DNA from: 02-FULL-45-11b sp041663485
GTDB taxonomy: Bacteria > Patescibacteriota > Patescibacteriia > Buchananbacterales > UBA6539
Assembly: GCA_041663485.1 (NCBI GenBank)
Contig: JBAYMO010000014.1
Coordinates: forward strand, 1-40,572
DNA: 40,572 bases
Direction: 5' to 3'
A program made the position numbers and the translations under genes. Shown here in pieces: positions 14,697 through 21,703 of this stretch (positions are counted from its first letter, which is position 1; the number at the start of each line of letters is the position of its first letter). The notes below the pieces were generated by a model. The model worked only from the letters and a program-made list of their open reading frames with translations, was not told the DNA's origin and searched no databases.

Positions 14697-15665
14697 ATGG
14701 ATATCAATCTAACTAGCCAAAAAATTTATTCTTCAATTCTCGAAGCAAAAAGAATCCTAATTGTCTCCCACCAACGACCGGATGCTGATGCCTTTGGCAG
14801 CATGTTAGCTTTGGGCTATTGGCTGGACACTTTAGGTAAAAATCACGTTAAATTGGCTTATGATCTGCCCCCGCAGAATCTGGCCTGGCTGGCTAATTAC
14901 AAGCCTCTTTTTGTTTCGGCCGTTGATTTATCCCAAGATTTCGATTTATTGATTGTCTTGGATTCCAGCGACTTAGCTCACGCGGGCGCCGATCGAATTA
15001 TCGCCGCCTTGCCAGCTCGGCCAAAGATCATCAATATTGATCATCACGCCACCAACGTCAGCTTTGGTGATATTAATTTGGTTTTACCGCAAGCCGTTTC
15101 GACCAGCGAAATTATTTATCAATTCTTCAGCATATTAAAAATTCAGATTACAAAAAACATCGCCAGCGCCATTTTGGCCGGAATTATTTACGATAGTTAC
15201 AATTTCACCAATCCCAACACCAATTATCAATCCCTGGAAACCGCGGCAAAAATGTTAATCGCCGGCGCTTCACTAAACCAAGTCAGCGATTCGATTTTAA
15301 AAAATAAAAGCATTGAGTCTTTAAAAATTTGGGGCGAAATTTTAATGAGATTAAAATATAACCAAGATTGGGAAATCGCTTCTACTTATGTTACCCTTAA
15401 AGACCTGGAAAATCAGCCTGATAATACCGACATCACCGAAGGCATCGCGAATTTTTTAAATAATTTGACCGGTATTAAAGCGTTGCTAGTGATCCAGGAA
15501 CTGCCCGATAATTTAATCAAAGGCAGCCTGCGCACTAATAATGATTTGATCGACGTGGCCAAATTAGCTAAAATATTTGGAGGCGGCGGACACCAAAAAG
15601 CCGCGGGATTTAAAATCAAGGGTCGGTTAATTACCACTGCTGACGGTCACTGGAGTATTCAATAA
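14697..15665 (+). CDS. DHH/DHHA1 family phosphoesterase (NrnA-like oligoribonuclease / pAp phosphatase)
   Basis: 322 residues from the ATG at 14697; a TTG two codons earlier (14691) is an alternative start. N-terminal DHH domain: SHQRPDADAFGSMLA (metal-binding Asp residues), LIVLDSSDLAHAGA and the signature IDHH (about 114-117). The C-terminal DHHA1 domain has GGGGHQKAAGFKIKG. NrnA-like enzymes degrade 2-5-nt RNAs and 3'-phosphoadenosine 5'-phosphate in the cytoplasm. The position after rbfA is the usual one. It follows rbfA by about 10 bases. Confidence 0.92.
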   Translation: MDINLTSQKIYSSILEAKRILIVSHQRPDADAFGSMLALGYWLDTLGKNHVKLAYDLPPQNLAWLANYKPLFVSAVDLSQDFDLLIVLDSSDLAHAGADRIIAALPARPKIINIDHHATNVSFGDINLVLPQAVSTSEIIYQFFSILKIQITKNIASAILAGIIYDSYNFTNPNTNYQSLETAAKMLIAGASLNQVSDSILKNKSIESLKIWGEILMRLKYNQDWEIASTYVTLKDLENQPDNTDITEGIANFLNNLTGIKALLVIQELPDNLIKGSLRTNNDLIDVAKLAKIFGGGGHQKAAGFKIKGRLITTADGHWSIQ

Positions 15666-15700
15666 ATCAAAAATTATTTTATTAAACAATAAATAAAAAT

Positions 15701-16282
15701 ATGTATCTCATCCCAACTGTCATTGAAAAATCAACCTTTGGCGAACGCGCCTACGACATTTATTCTCGACTGCTGAAAGAAAGAATTATTTTTCTGGGTT
15801 CGCCGGTTGATGATGCCGTGGCCAACACCATCATCGCTCAGCTTTTATTTTTGGAAAGCGAGGATAGCAAAAAAGACATTAAACTCTACATCAATTCCCC
15901 CGGTGGTTCGGTAACCGCCGGCTTGGCTATTTATGATACCATGCAATATGTCAAACCCGATATTCAAACCATTTGCGTAGGCATGGCCGCTTCAATGGGC
16001 GCGTTCTTACTGGCCGCCGGAGCGCCAGGCAAGAGAATCGCTTTACCCAATGCCGAGATAATGATTCATCAAGTTATGGGTGGAGCCGAGGGGCAAGCTA
16101 CTGACGTCAAGATTCGCGCGGAACAGATTCTAAAGATTAAAGACCGCTTGAATCGCTTGCTGGCCAAGCACACATCTCAGCCACTGGCAAAAATTGAAAG
16201 AGATACGGATCGTGATTATTTCATGAGCACCGATGAAGCCAAAAAGTATGGCCTAATTGATAAGGTTTTAATCAACAAATAA
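15701..16282 (+). CDS. clpP: ATP-dependent Clp protease proteolytic subunit
   Basis: 193 residues, full length. The catalytic serine is Ser98 in GMAASMGAF and the histidine is His123 in EIMIHQ. The Asp region is IERDTDRDYFMSTDEAKKYGLID. The oxyanion strand YINSPGGSV is present. The enzyme forms a tetradecameric serine protease fed by Clp ATPases, none of which lies in this window. Start ATG at 15701, no SD, own downstream terminator. Confidence 0.98.
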   Translation: MYLIPTVIEKSTFGERAYDIYSRLLKERIIFLGSPVDDAVANTIIAQLLFLESEDSKKDIKLYINSPGGSVTAGLAIYDTMQYVKPDIQTICVGMAASMGAFLLAAGAPGKRIALPNAEIMIHQVMGGAEGQATDVKIRAEQILKIKDRLNRLLAKHTSQPLAKIERDTDRDYFMSTDEAKKYGLIDKVLINK

Positions 16283-16292
16283 TTCTTAAAAA

Positions 16293-16322
16293 ATTACCCC
16301 GAAAAGTACGGGGTGATTTTTA
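16293..16322 (+). terminator. Intrinsic terminator after clpP
   Basis: attaccccg-aaaagta-cggggtgat followed by ttttt. Confidence 0.88.
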
Positions 16323-16368
16323 ATTTAGGACTAATTATATTTGATAAAAATCTTAAGTTTATTGGCTC

Positions 16369-16396
16369 TTGACAATAATTGTTCTTTTGCTAAAAT
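16369..16396 (+). promoter_or_regulatory. Promoter of the SAM-riboswitch unit
   Basis: TTGACA at 16369-16374, 16-bp spacer, TAAAAT at 16391-16396. The aptamer starts 24 bases downstream. Confidence 0.75.
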
Positions 16397-16419
16397 GTTT
16401 ATAAGTTTACAATTGAGAG

Positions 16420-16521
16420 GTTATTAAGAGTGCTACTTGTTAAGGGAACTGACCCAAAGGTAGCCAGCAACTTCCGCCTTAGGTGGAAAAGTGCTAAATT
16501 CAGCCCCATGGGAAAGATAAC
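16420..16521 (+). promoter_or_regulatory. SAM-I (S-box) riboswitch aptamer
   Basis: The conserved S-box blocks appear in order. P1 5' strand with gttattaAGAG (16420-16430). P2 segment GGGAaCTGaCCC (16444-16455). GCCaGCAAC (16463-16471), then a P3 hairpin closed by ccgcc/ggtgg. GTGCTAAattc (16491-16501) and a short P4. Finally GGAAAGATAAC (16511-16521), whose GATAAC pairs with GTTATT to close P1. The class binds S-adenosylmethionine and in its usual form stops transcription when ligand is bound. A terminator 6 bases downstream provides the expression platform. The only genes after it are two small unknown ORFs. Confidence 0.92.
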
Positions 16522-16527
16522 AAGATT

Positions 16528-16557
16528 AAAAAGACTCTTTTTCCCAAGAGTTTTTTT
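16528..16557 (+). terminator. Riboswitch expression-platform terminator
   Basis: aaaaagactctt-tttccc-aagagttttttt: 12-bp stem with one G-U, ending in a T-run, directly behind the P1 3' strand of the aptamer. Confidence 0.85.
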
Positions 16558-16561
16558 GGTC

Positions 16562-16601
16562 GAAAAAAGCCAATCTATCCCCAAAAAGGTTGGCTTTTTT
16601 C
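16562..16601 (+). terminator. Second tandem hairpin/terminator
   Basis: gaaaaaagccaa (16562-16573) pairs with ttggcttttttc (16590-16601), 12 bp. It could be a second terminator or the alternative half of the switch. Confidence 0.75.
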
Positions 16602-16656
16602 GATCTTTGGCTGAGTGATGTCAATGTGACTTCGCTCATAAACAGGAGAAAACATC

Positions 16657-16836
16657 ATGGACATGGACAGGGAAACCGCAACGACGGACAAGAAACCGGA
16701 TGCCGCCCCGACGACCAGCACCACTCCGGATACCACCCCGGACAAAGACCAGACGACGTACGTCAGCAAAACGCAGAATTTCGGCCACTTGCCATACAGT
16801 TTGGGGGATTTTATCTCCGGCAAACCTGGGAAATAG
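16657..16836 (+). CDS. SAM-riboswitch-controlled small protein 1 (59 aa), unknown function
   Basis: The reading frame is 59 residues, starting MDMDRETATTDKK and ending LGDFISGKPGK. The first 35 residues are Thr/Pro/Asp-rich (TTSTTPDTTPDKDQTT) and look disordered. The C-terminal third has aromatic/Gly residues (NFGHLPYSLGDF). No signal peptide, TM or known motif. The start is fixed by an SD (aggagaaaacatc) before ATG. Codons are visibly richer in C/G than in neighbouring genes. It is the first gene after the SAM-I riboswitch. Competing frames in this segment lack an SD. Confidence 0.65.
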   Translation: MDMDRETATTDKKPDAAPTTSTTPDTTPDKDQTTYVSKTQNFGHLPYSLGDFISGKPGK

Positions 16837-16878
16837 GTATTTCGGCCATGGTCACATGGCACAACCAAGGAGACAACC

Positions 16879-17094
16879 ATGCCGACGTCGGATCCCAAGC
16901 CTGAATCCTTGCAAGGTGATAGTGCCGCTTCCCCCGATCAGGCCAGATTGGATGCCGAGAAACGCCTGACGCAAGCTCAAGCCACGGGCGGCTTCTATGT
17001 CTTTGCTGAAACCGGACCTTCCAATTTCTTCGTAGAACCGTGTCCCTGGGCCGACAAAATGGTCGGTGGCGGACCCATGTGGACCAGCGGCTAA
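16879..17094 (+). CDS. SAM-riboswitch-controlled small protein 2 (71 aa), unknown function
   Basis: 71 residues beginning MPTSDPKPESLQGDSAAS. A polar, probably disordered N-terminal half with a short helix (PDQARLDAEKRLTQAQATGG) precedes an aromatic/Pro/Gly-rich C-terminal half (FYVFAETGPSNFFVEPCPW, MVGGGPMWTSG) with one Cys. The SD (aaggagacaacc) before ATG supports the start. It follows small protein 1 by 42 bases, shares its composition, and ends before a terminator; both appear to form one SAM-responsive transcript. No homolog recognised. A precursor-peptide role is conceivable but unsupported. Confidence 0.7.
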   Translation: MPTSDPKPESLQGDSAASPDQARLDAEKRLTQAQATGGFYVFAETGPSNFFVEPCPWADKMVGGGPMWTSG

Positions 17095-17109
17095 TTGCCA
17101 ACAACCCGT

Positions 17110-17161
17110 AAGCGGAAGAAATGCCTTTGCTATACGCGAAGCATTCTCTCCCGCTTTTTTA
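17110..17161 (+). terminator. Intrinsic terminator of the riboswitch unit
   Basis: agcgg...gaa.atgc (17110-17123) pairs with gcattctctcccgct (17141-17155), then six T's. It closes the two-ORF unit. Confidence 0.75.
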
Positions 17162-17209
17162 TTATTCAATTTCTTAGATCACGCAAGTCTGACAACCAAA
17201 ACCCTACCC

Positions 17210-17238
17210 TTGCCAAATTAGCCTTTATATGCTATTAT
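17210..17238 (+). promoter_or_regulatory. Promoter for rny
   Basis: TTGCCA at 17210-17215, 17-bp spacer, TATTAT at 17233-17238. The rny start lies 250 bp downstream. Confidence 0.65.
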
Positions 17239-17244
17239 CTTTGC

Positions 17245-17489
17245 AGACCTAATTAATAAACTGGATTTGAGAATCGGGCAATTGAGTAATAAGTAATTAG
17301 GCTAAAAATTGCTAGAATTTCCCATTTTATTCACTTTCTTGAAGCATATAATTTCCTTTCAAACGGAAAAATTAGCTTAAAATCTCTCAACCGGAAATGG
17401 TATTTCCGGGTATTACTCTATAGTTTTGCCTACGGGCAAATCTCAAAAACTTTGCCTTAATTCTCTATCTTGTTAAAAGATAGAATTTT
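17245..17489 (+). promoter_or_regulatory. Long structured 5' UTR of rny
   Basis: About 245 nt without a gene. It contains cctaatta...taattagg (17249-17303), ccggaaatggtatttccgg (17391-17409), ttgcc-tac-gggcaa (17427-17439) and tctatcttgttaaaagataga (17463-17484), the last directly before the ATG. No known riboswitch was recognised. RNase Y mRNAs can be autoregulated in other bacteria, so an RNA-level control is plausible (inference). Confidence 0.45.
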
Positions 17490-19016
17490 ATGTTAACTCT
17501 TTACTGGCTGATCGGCTTATTTGTCGCCCTGCTGCTTGGTGTTTTAATCGGCTACCAATCAAGAAAAATCTGGGCTTTAAAAAGAAAAGACACCGTTGAG
17601 GCCAAAGTTGAAAACTTTATTAACGAAGCCAAGGCTAAGCAAAAGGAAATTCTTTTGCAAGCCAACGACAAGGCTTTAAAAATCATTGAAGAAGCCAAAG
17701 TCGAAGAACGCCAGCGTCAGCAGGAATTAAATCGTTCCCAAAAACGTTTGGAAAGCCGCGAAGCGCTTTTTGACCAGAAGCTTTTGGAATTGGAAAACAA
17801 GAAACAGGATTTATTGGACAAAGCCGAACGAATTGAAAAAATTAAAACCGAAATTTCCAAAGTCAAAGAAGAGCAAATGGCGAAATTGGAAAAAATTGCC
17901 GGCTTAACCAAAGAAGACGCCAAGCGTGTCTTATTAGAAAACACCGAACGAGAAATTAGGGAAGATTTAGTGGTTAGAATCAAAAAATTGAACCAAGTCG
18001 CCGCCGATGAATTGGATAAAAAAGCCAAAGAGATGTTGTCTTTAGCCATTCAGCGCTGCGCCGTCTCCCACGCGACTGAAACCACCACCAGCGTGGTTGA
18101 TTTACCGTCTGACGAAATGAAGGGCAGAATTATCGGTCGTGAAGGCAGAAACATCAGAACCATTGAACGCTTAACCGGCGTGGAAATTATTGTTGACGAT
18201 ACGCCGCAAGCCATTACGGTTTCCGGCTTCTCGCCGATCAGACGCCAGGTGGCCAAAAAGGCCTTAGAAAAATTAATCACTGACGGCCGCATTCATCCGG
18301 TCAAAATTGAAGAAGCTATTGATACGGCTAAAAAAGAGTTGGCCATTGAAATTAAAGAAGCCGGCGAAAACGCCATGTATGAATTAGGCGTTACCGGTTT
18401 AGATCCAAAGTTGGTACAAATTGTCGGCCGCTTAAAATACCGCACTAGCTACGGTCAAAATATTTTACAACACTCCATTGAAATCGCTCACATTTCAGCC
18501 TTGTTGGCCGAAGAATTGGGCGCGGACGTTACGATCGCCAAAAAAGGCGGTTTACTGCACGATATTGGTAAAGCGGTTGATCATGAAGTTCAAGGCACCC
18601 ATCCGGAAATTGGTTATGATATTTTGAAAAAATTCGGCTTGCCGGAAGAAATTGCTTATATCGCCCGCTCTCACCACGAAGACAGTCCTAAAACCTTGGA
18701 AGCAATTATTGTTAAAGTCGCCGACGCCATTTCCGGCGCGCGACCGGGTGCCAGAAAAGATACCTATGAACAATACTTGCAACGCTTGGAAGAATTGGAA
18801 AAAGTAGCCGTGACTTTCAACGGTGTCGACAAAGCTTACGCCATTCAAGCCGGCCGCGAAATCCGCGTTTTTGTCTTGCCGGATGAAATTGATGACTTGG
18901 CAGCTAACAAACTAGCCAAAGATATTGCGAAAAAAATCGAAGAAGAATTAAAATATCCGGGCGAAATCAAAGTAACTTTGATTCGCGAAACCAGAATTAT
19001 TGAATACGCTCGTTAA
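17490..19016 (+). CDS. rny: Ribonuclease Y
   Basis: 508 residues with the full RNase Y plan. An N-terminal TM anchor (about 4-24, LYWLIGLFVALLLGVLIGY) is followed by a long coiled coil (about 30-185). A KH domain carries GRIIGREGRN at about 212. An HD domain follows with the HD pair at 357-358 in GGLLHDIGKA, and the family C-terminus is LIRETRIIEYAR. It is a membrane-bound endoribonuclease that initiates mRNA decay. The YmdB-like gene directly downstream is its usual neighbour. No SD before ATG 17490. Confidence 0.98.
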   Translation: MLTLYWLIGLFVALLLGVLIGYQSRKIWALKRKDTVEAKVENFINEAKAKQKEILLQANDKALKIIEEAKVEERQRQQELNRSQKRLESREALFDQKLLELENKKQDLLDKAERIEKIKTEISKVKEEQMAKLEKIAGLTKEDAKRVLLENTEREIREDLVVRIKKLNQVAADELDKKAKEMLSLAIQRCAVSHATETTTSVVDLPSDEMKGRIIGREGRNIRTIERLTGVEIIVDDTPQAITVSGFSPIRRQVAKKALEKLITDGRIHPVKIEEAIDTAKKELAIEIKEAGENAMYELGVTGLDPKLVQIVGRLKYRTSYGQNILQHSIEIAHISALLAEELGADVTIAKKGGLLHDIGKAVDHEVQGTHPEIGYDILKKFGLPEEIAYIARSHHEDSPKTLEAIIVKVADAISGARPGARKDTYEQYLQRLEELEKVAVTFNGVDKAYAIQAGREIRVFVLPDEIDDLAANKLAKDIAKKIEEELKYPGEIKVTLIRETRIIEYAR

Positions 19017-19019
19017 GCG

Positions 19020-19108
19020 ATACTAATCTACTAATATATGCGAATGTTGCGAATATTTCCAAACATTTGTAGATTAGTAGATTCGCATAAATTCGCATAT
19101 TAGTATTA
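19020..19108. repeat. Overlapping inverted repeats between rny and the YmdB-like gene
   Basis: tactaatctac and gtagattagta type arms, and tatgcgaat/attcgcata arms, interleave so that two different hairpins are possible. The segment may act as a terminator or attenuator between the two genes, or be a decayed repeat. Confidence 0.5.
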
Positions 19109-19116
19109 TATTGCGT

Positions 19117-19911
19117 ATGAAAATTTTATTTTTTGGCGACGTAATTGGAAAAATCGGCCGGCAGGCTTTAACCAAAATTCTGCCGGAACTAAAAGCTGAA
19201 TATCAGCCCGATTTAATTATGGCCAATGCGGAAAATGCCGCTCATGGTATTGGCATAACCCAAAAAACCCTGGAAGACTTAAAAAAAGCCGGGGTAGATT
19301 TTTTCACTTCCGGCAACCATATTTTTGCTAAAGCCGAAGCGGAAGGTCTTTTAACTGCCTCCGATTCAGTAATAGTCAGACCGGCTAATTATCCGCCTGG
19401 CGTCGCCGGCGCGGAATACAAAATCGTGGAAATTGGTTCAAGGTCAATTGCGATAATCAATTTAGTCGGTCGAGTTTTTATGCGAGAAAATTTTGACTGC
19501 CCCTTCAGAAAGCTGGATGAACTATTGGAAAAAATCAATACTAAAAACTTAGCCGGTATTATTGTTGATTTGCACGCCGAGGCGACTTCGGAAAAAAAGG
19601 CTTTTGGTTGGTACGCCAACGGACGCGTCACGGCGGTAGTTGGTACTCACACTCATGTCCCAACGGCTGACGCGGCAATTCTGCCCCAGGGCACGGCCTA
19701 CGTTACCGACTTAGGCATGGTGGGGGCAATTGATTCGGTTATCGGCGACAAAAAAGAACCCATCCTAAAAAGCTTTTTGACTCAAGGCGCCGCTATTTTA
19801 GAAATACCCGAAGAAGGTGAAGTGGAAGTTGACGGTGTTTTGATTGAATTTGACCCCAAGACCCAAAAAGCCACGTCAATTATTCGGGTGGACAGAAAAG
19901 TCATGGTTTAG
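19117..19911 (+). CDS. ymdB: YmdB-like metallophosphoesterase (TIGR00282 family, 2',3'-cyclic-nucleotide phosphodiesterase)
   Basis: 264 residues from ATG 19117 (MKILFFGDVIGKIGRQAL); a TTG two codons upstream (19111) is less likely because family members start at MKILFxGD. Metal-binding motifs are GDVIG, NAENAAHG, SGNHIF, VDLHAEATSEK and GTHTHVPTAD. The enzyme hydrolyses cyclic nucleotides and in Bacillus works with RNase Y in RNA regulation; adjacency to rny here agrees. Confidence 0.93.
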   Translation: MKILFFGDVIGKIGRQALTKILPELKAEYQPDLIMANAENAAHGIGITQKTLEDLKKAGVDFFTSGNHIFAKAEAEGLLTASDSVIVRPANYPPGVAGAEYKIVEIGSRSIAIINLVGRVFMRENFDCPFRKLDELLEKINTKNLAGIIVDLHAEATSEKKAFGWYANGRVTAVVGTHTHVPTADAAILPQGTAYVTDLGMVGAIDSVIGDKKEPILKSFLTQGAAILEIPEEGEVEVDGVLIEFDPKTQKATSIIRVDRKVMV

Positions 19912-19950
19912 TAAAATATAATTGTATAATCAATAACTAAAAAAATTATT

Positions 19951-20313
19951 ATGAACAAAGCCGAATTAATTGAAACCATAAGCAGCAAAGCTAACGTTTC
20001 TAAAAAAGAAGTCGAGGAAGTCATTGATACCATGCTGGAGACTATCACCGAAAAAATTAAAGGTGGTGATGAAGTAACCTTAACCGGTTTTGGCGCCTTT
20101 TCAGCCAGAACCAGAAAGGGTCGCATTGGCGTCAATCCGAGAAACCCTTCAGAAAAAATTGAAATTCACGCGGTTACGGTTCCAAAATTCAAAGCTGGAA
20201 AAAACCTAAAAGAATCTCTTAAGGGCAAAGCCGCCAAAATATCAACACCGCCAGCGGCCGAAAGCACTGAACCAGCCGCAGCTGAAGAGCCAGCCACACC
20301 AGTAGTCGAATAA
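19951..20313 (+). CDS. HU family DNA-binding protein with Ala/Pro/Glu tail
   Basis: 120 residues. The HU core (1-92) is MNKAELIETISSKANVSKKEVEEVIDTMLETITEKIK, then the GFGAFSARTRKGRIGVNPRNP DNA-binding arm and VPKFKAGKNLKESL. After it comes a tail of about 25 residues of low complexity (PPAAESTEPAAAEEPATPVVE), not part of canonical 90-aa HU. It bends and compacts DNA as a dimer. A second HU gene without tail is at 40094. It follows the YmdB-like gene by 39 bases and ends in a terminator. Confidence 0.95.
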   Translation: MNKAELIETISSKANVSKKEVEEVIDTMLETITEKIKGGDEVTLTGFGAFSARTRKGRIGVNPRNPSEKIEIHAVTVPKFKAGKNLKESLKGKAAKISTPPAAESTEPAAAEEPATPVVE

Positions 20314-20326
20314 TCAACCAATTTAT

Positions 20327-20355
20327 ATCCCCGGCTAACTGCCGGGGATTTTTTA
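20327..20355 (+). terminator. Intrinsic terminator after HU
   Basis: atccccggc-taact-gccggggat followed by six T's. Confidence 0.9.
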
Positions 20356-20358
20356 TTA

Positions 20359-20382
20359 CAAAAAGATCGCCGTTAGGCGACC
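20359..20382 (-). terminator. Intrinsic terminator of tRNA-Arg (minus strand)
   Basis: Read on the minus strand: ggtcgcc-taac-ggcgatc then ctttttg. It lies 38 bp past the tRNA-Arg 3' end. Confidence 0.75.
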
Positions 20383-20408
20383 TTCATTTTTAATTAGAAT
20401 TTATGGCT

Positions 20409-20504
20409 CCCGTACAAATTGTGCCCAGTAGGATTTGAACCTACAACCTTTTGGTCCGAAGCCAAACGCTCTATCCATTGAGCTATGGGCACAATTTGTA
20501 CGGG
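20409..20504 (-). repeat. Perfect 18-bp inverted repeat extending the acceptor stem of tRNA-Arg
   Basis: cccgtacaaattgtgccc (20409-20426) is the exact reverse complement of 20487-20504. The inner part is the acceptor stem, and 12 further bp continue on both flanks. It is the same arrangement as at tRNA-Gly. Confidence 0.88.
20420..20492 (-). tRNA. tRNA-Arg (TCG anticodon), no encoded CCA
   Basis: Minus strand: acceptor GTGCCCA / TGGGCAC, D-arm TAGCTCAATGGATAGAGC, anticodon stem-loop tttgg-cttcgga-ccaaa with TCG, T-arm gtagg-ttcaaat-cctac, discriminator A followed by attt. CCA is not encoded. Confidence 0.95.
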
Positions 20505-20510
20505 ATAAGT

Positions 20511-20590
20511 TCCGCCAAACGCCCGCCCGCCATACCTTCGCATAGCAATGCAGGCGTGCGAACCACTGGGCAGGCATTTATTGAGCTACC
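20511..20590 (-). pseudogene. Broken tRNA-Arg copy with nested palindrome
   Basis: On the minus strand ggtagctcaataa (20590-20578) resembles the tRNA-Arg D-arm start. A GC-rich insert with nested palindromes follows (gcctgccc/gcccgcc-like outer arms, ttcgca/tgcgaa inside). Then gcgtttggcgga (20522-20511) matches the anticodon arm. It lies 5' of the intact tRNA, like the Ile and Phe fragments. About 50 bp between here and the pilT stop hold nothing else. Confidence 0.6.
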
Positions 20591-20641
20591 AAAACAGATT
20601 AAATTTAGGCATCAAAAAATATTTTAGCCTGACGATAATAA

Positions 20642-21685
20642 TTATCGAATAAACTCAGGATTTAACATATGTGCCTTGGCCATATCCTTACTCACCAAGC
20701 CTTCATTGTACAAATTAATTAAATCCTGATCCATAGTAATCATGCCCTCATCGGCCGAAGTCTGGATTACGGTTTTGATCTGAGTAATTTTATTTTCTCG
20801 TAACAAATTTGAAACGGCCGGAGTATTGATCAATATTTCTCGAGCCGCCACCCGGCCTTTACCATCCGCTCGGGGAATTAACTGCTGAGAAATAACCGCC
20901 TTTAAAGTTAGAGAAACCTGAAGTCTGATTTGTTGCTGCTGATGAGCCGGAAAAATATCAATAATACGATCCATGGTTTGGGCGGCGTTGTGAGTATGTA
21001 AAGTGGCCAAAACCAAATGTCCGGTTTCCGCTAAAGTAATCGTAGCGGCAATTGTCTCCAAATTACGCATTTCGCCCACCATAATCACGTTCGGGTCTTG
21101 ACGCAAAACATGAATCAAAGCGCTGCCGAATGAATTCATGTCCGTATGCAATTGGCGCTGTTTGATAATACTTTTATCCGGCTCAAAGACGAATTCCACC
21201 GGATCTTCCAGGGTAATAATATTAGCGGAGCGGGTCGTATTAATATAGTTAACCATGGCCGCTAAAGTTGTAGACTTGCCGCAGCCGGTTGGGCCAGTGA
21301 CCAGAATTAAACCCTGGTTCATGTTCAGCAAATCATAAGCAATTTTGGGCATGTTAATCTCTTCCATAATCGGAATCTGGCTGGAAATTACGCGCGCTAC
21401 CAAACCAATATTTTCTTTTTCCCAATGCAAATTGACGCGAAAACGATAGCCGCTTTTTATCTGATGAGAAAGATCCAACTCTTTTTGAATCAAAAAAATC
21501 TGTTTCTGTTTTTCCGTCAAAATTTCGTAAATCAAATCTTGCGCCGCCTTGTTGGTGAGTTTGCCCTGACCCTTAATTTGTTGCAACTGACCGTCAATTC
21601 TTAATACCGGCGGCATGCCGACAATAATATGCAAATCCGAGGCTTTAGAATCAACCGCGATTTTAAATAAATCGTCAATGTTCAT
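20642..21685 (-). CDS. pilT: Type IV pilus retraction ATPase PilT
   Basis: 347 residues, typical length. N-terminal PAS-like domain (SKASDLHIIVGMPPVLRIDG), Walker A GPTGCGKSTT at about 130, ITLEDPVEFVF, Walker B region LRQDPNVIMVGEMR, and the histidine-box stretch GHLVLATLHTHNAAQTMDRIIDIFP. It is a hexameric ATPase at the inner face of the membrane that powers pilus retraction and twitching. The partner PilB is at 34090. The start ATG at 21685 follows the GNAT-like gene by 18 bases on the same strand. Confidence 0.96.
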   Translation of the reverse strand: MNIDDLFKIAVDSKASDLHIIVGMPPVLRIDGQLQQIKGQGKLTNKAAQDLIYEILTEKQKQIFLIQKELDLSHQIKSGYRFRVNLHWEKENIGLVARVISSQIPIMEEINMPKIAYDLLNMNQGLILVTGPTGCGKSTTLAAMVNYINTTRSANIITLEDPVEFVFEPDKSIIKQRQLHTDMNSFGSALIHVLRQDPNVIMVGEMRNLETIAATITLAETGHLVLATLHTHNAAQTMDRIIDIFPAHQQQQIRLQVSLTLKAVISQQLIPRADGKGRVAAREILINTPAVSNLLRENKITQIKTVIQTSADEGMITMDQDLINLYNEGLVSKDMAKAHMLNPEFIR

Positions 21686-21703
21686 AAATTTTTATTTGAA
21701 TAT

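Noticed and set aside
16590..17169. Alternative frames overlapping the riboswitch-controlled ORFs on both strands
   Set aside because: No SD at their starts; two frames with good SDs and consistent order (16657, 16879) explain the region better.
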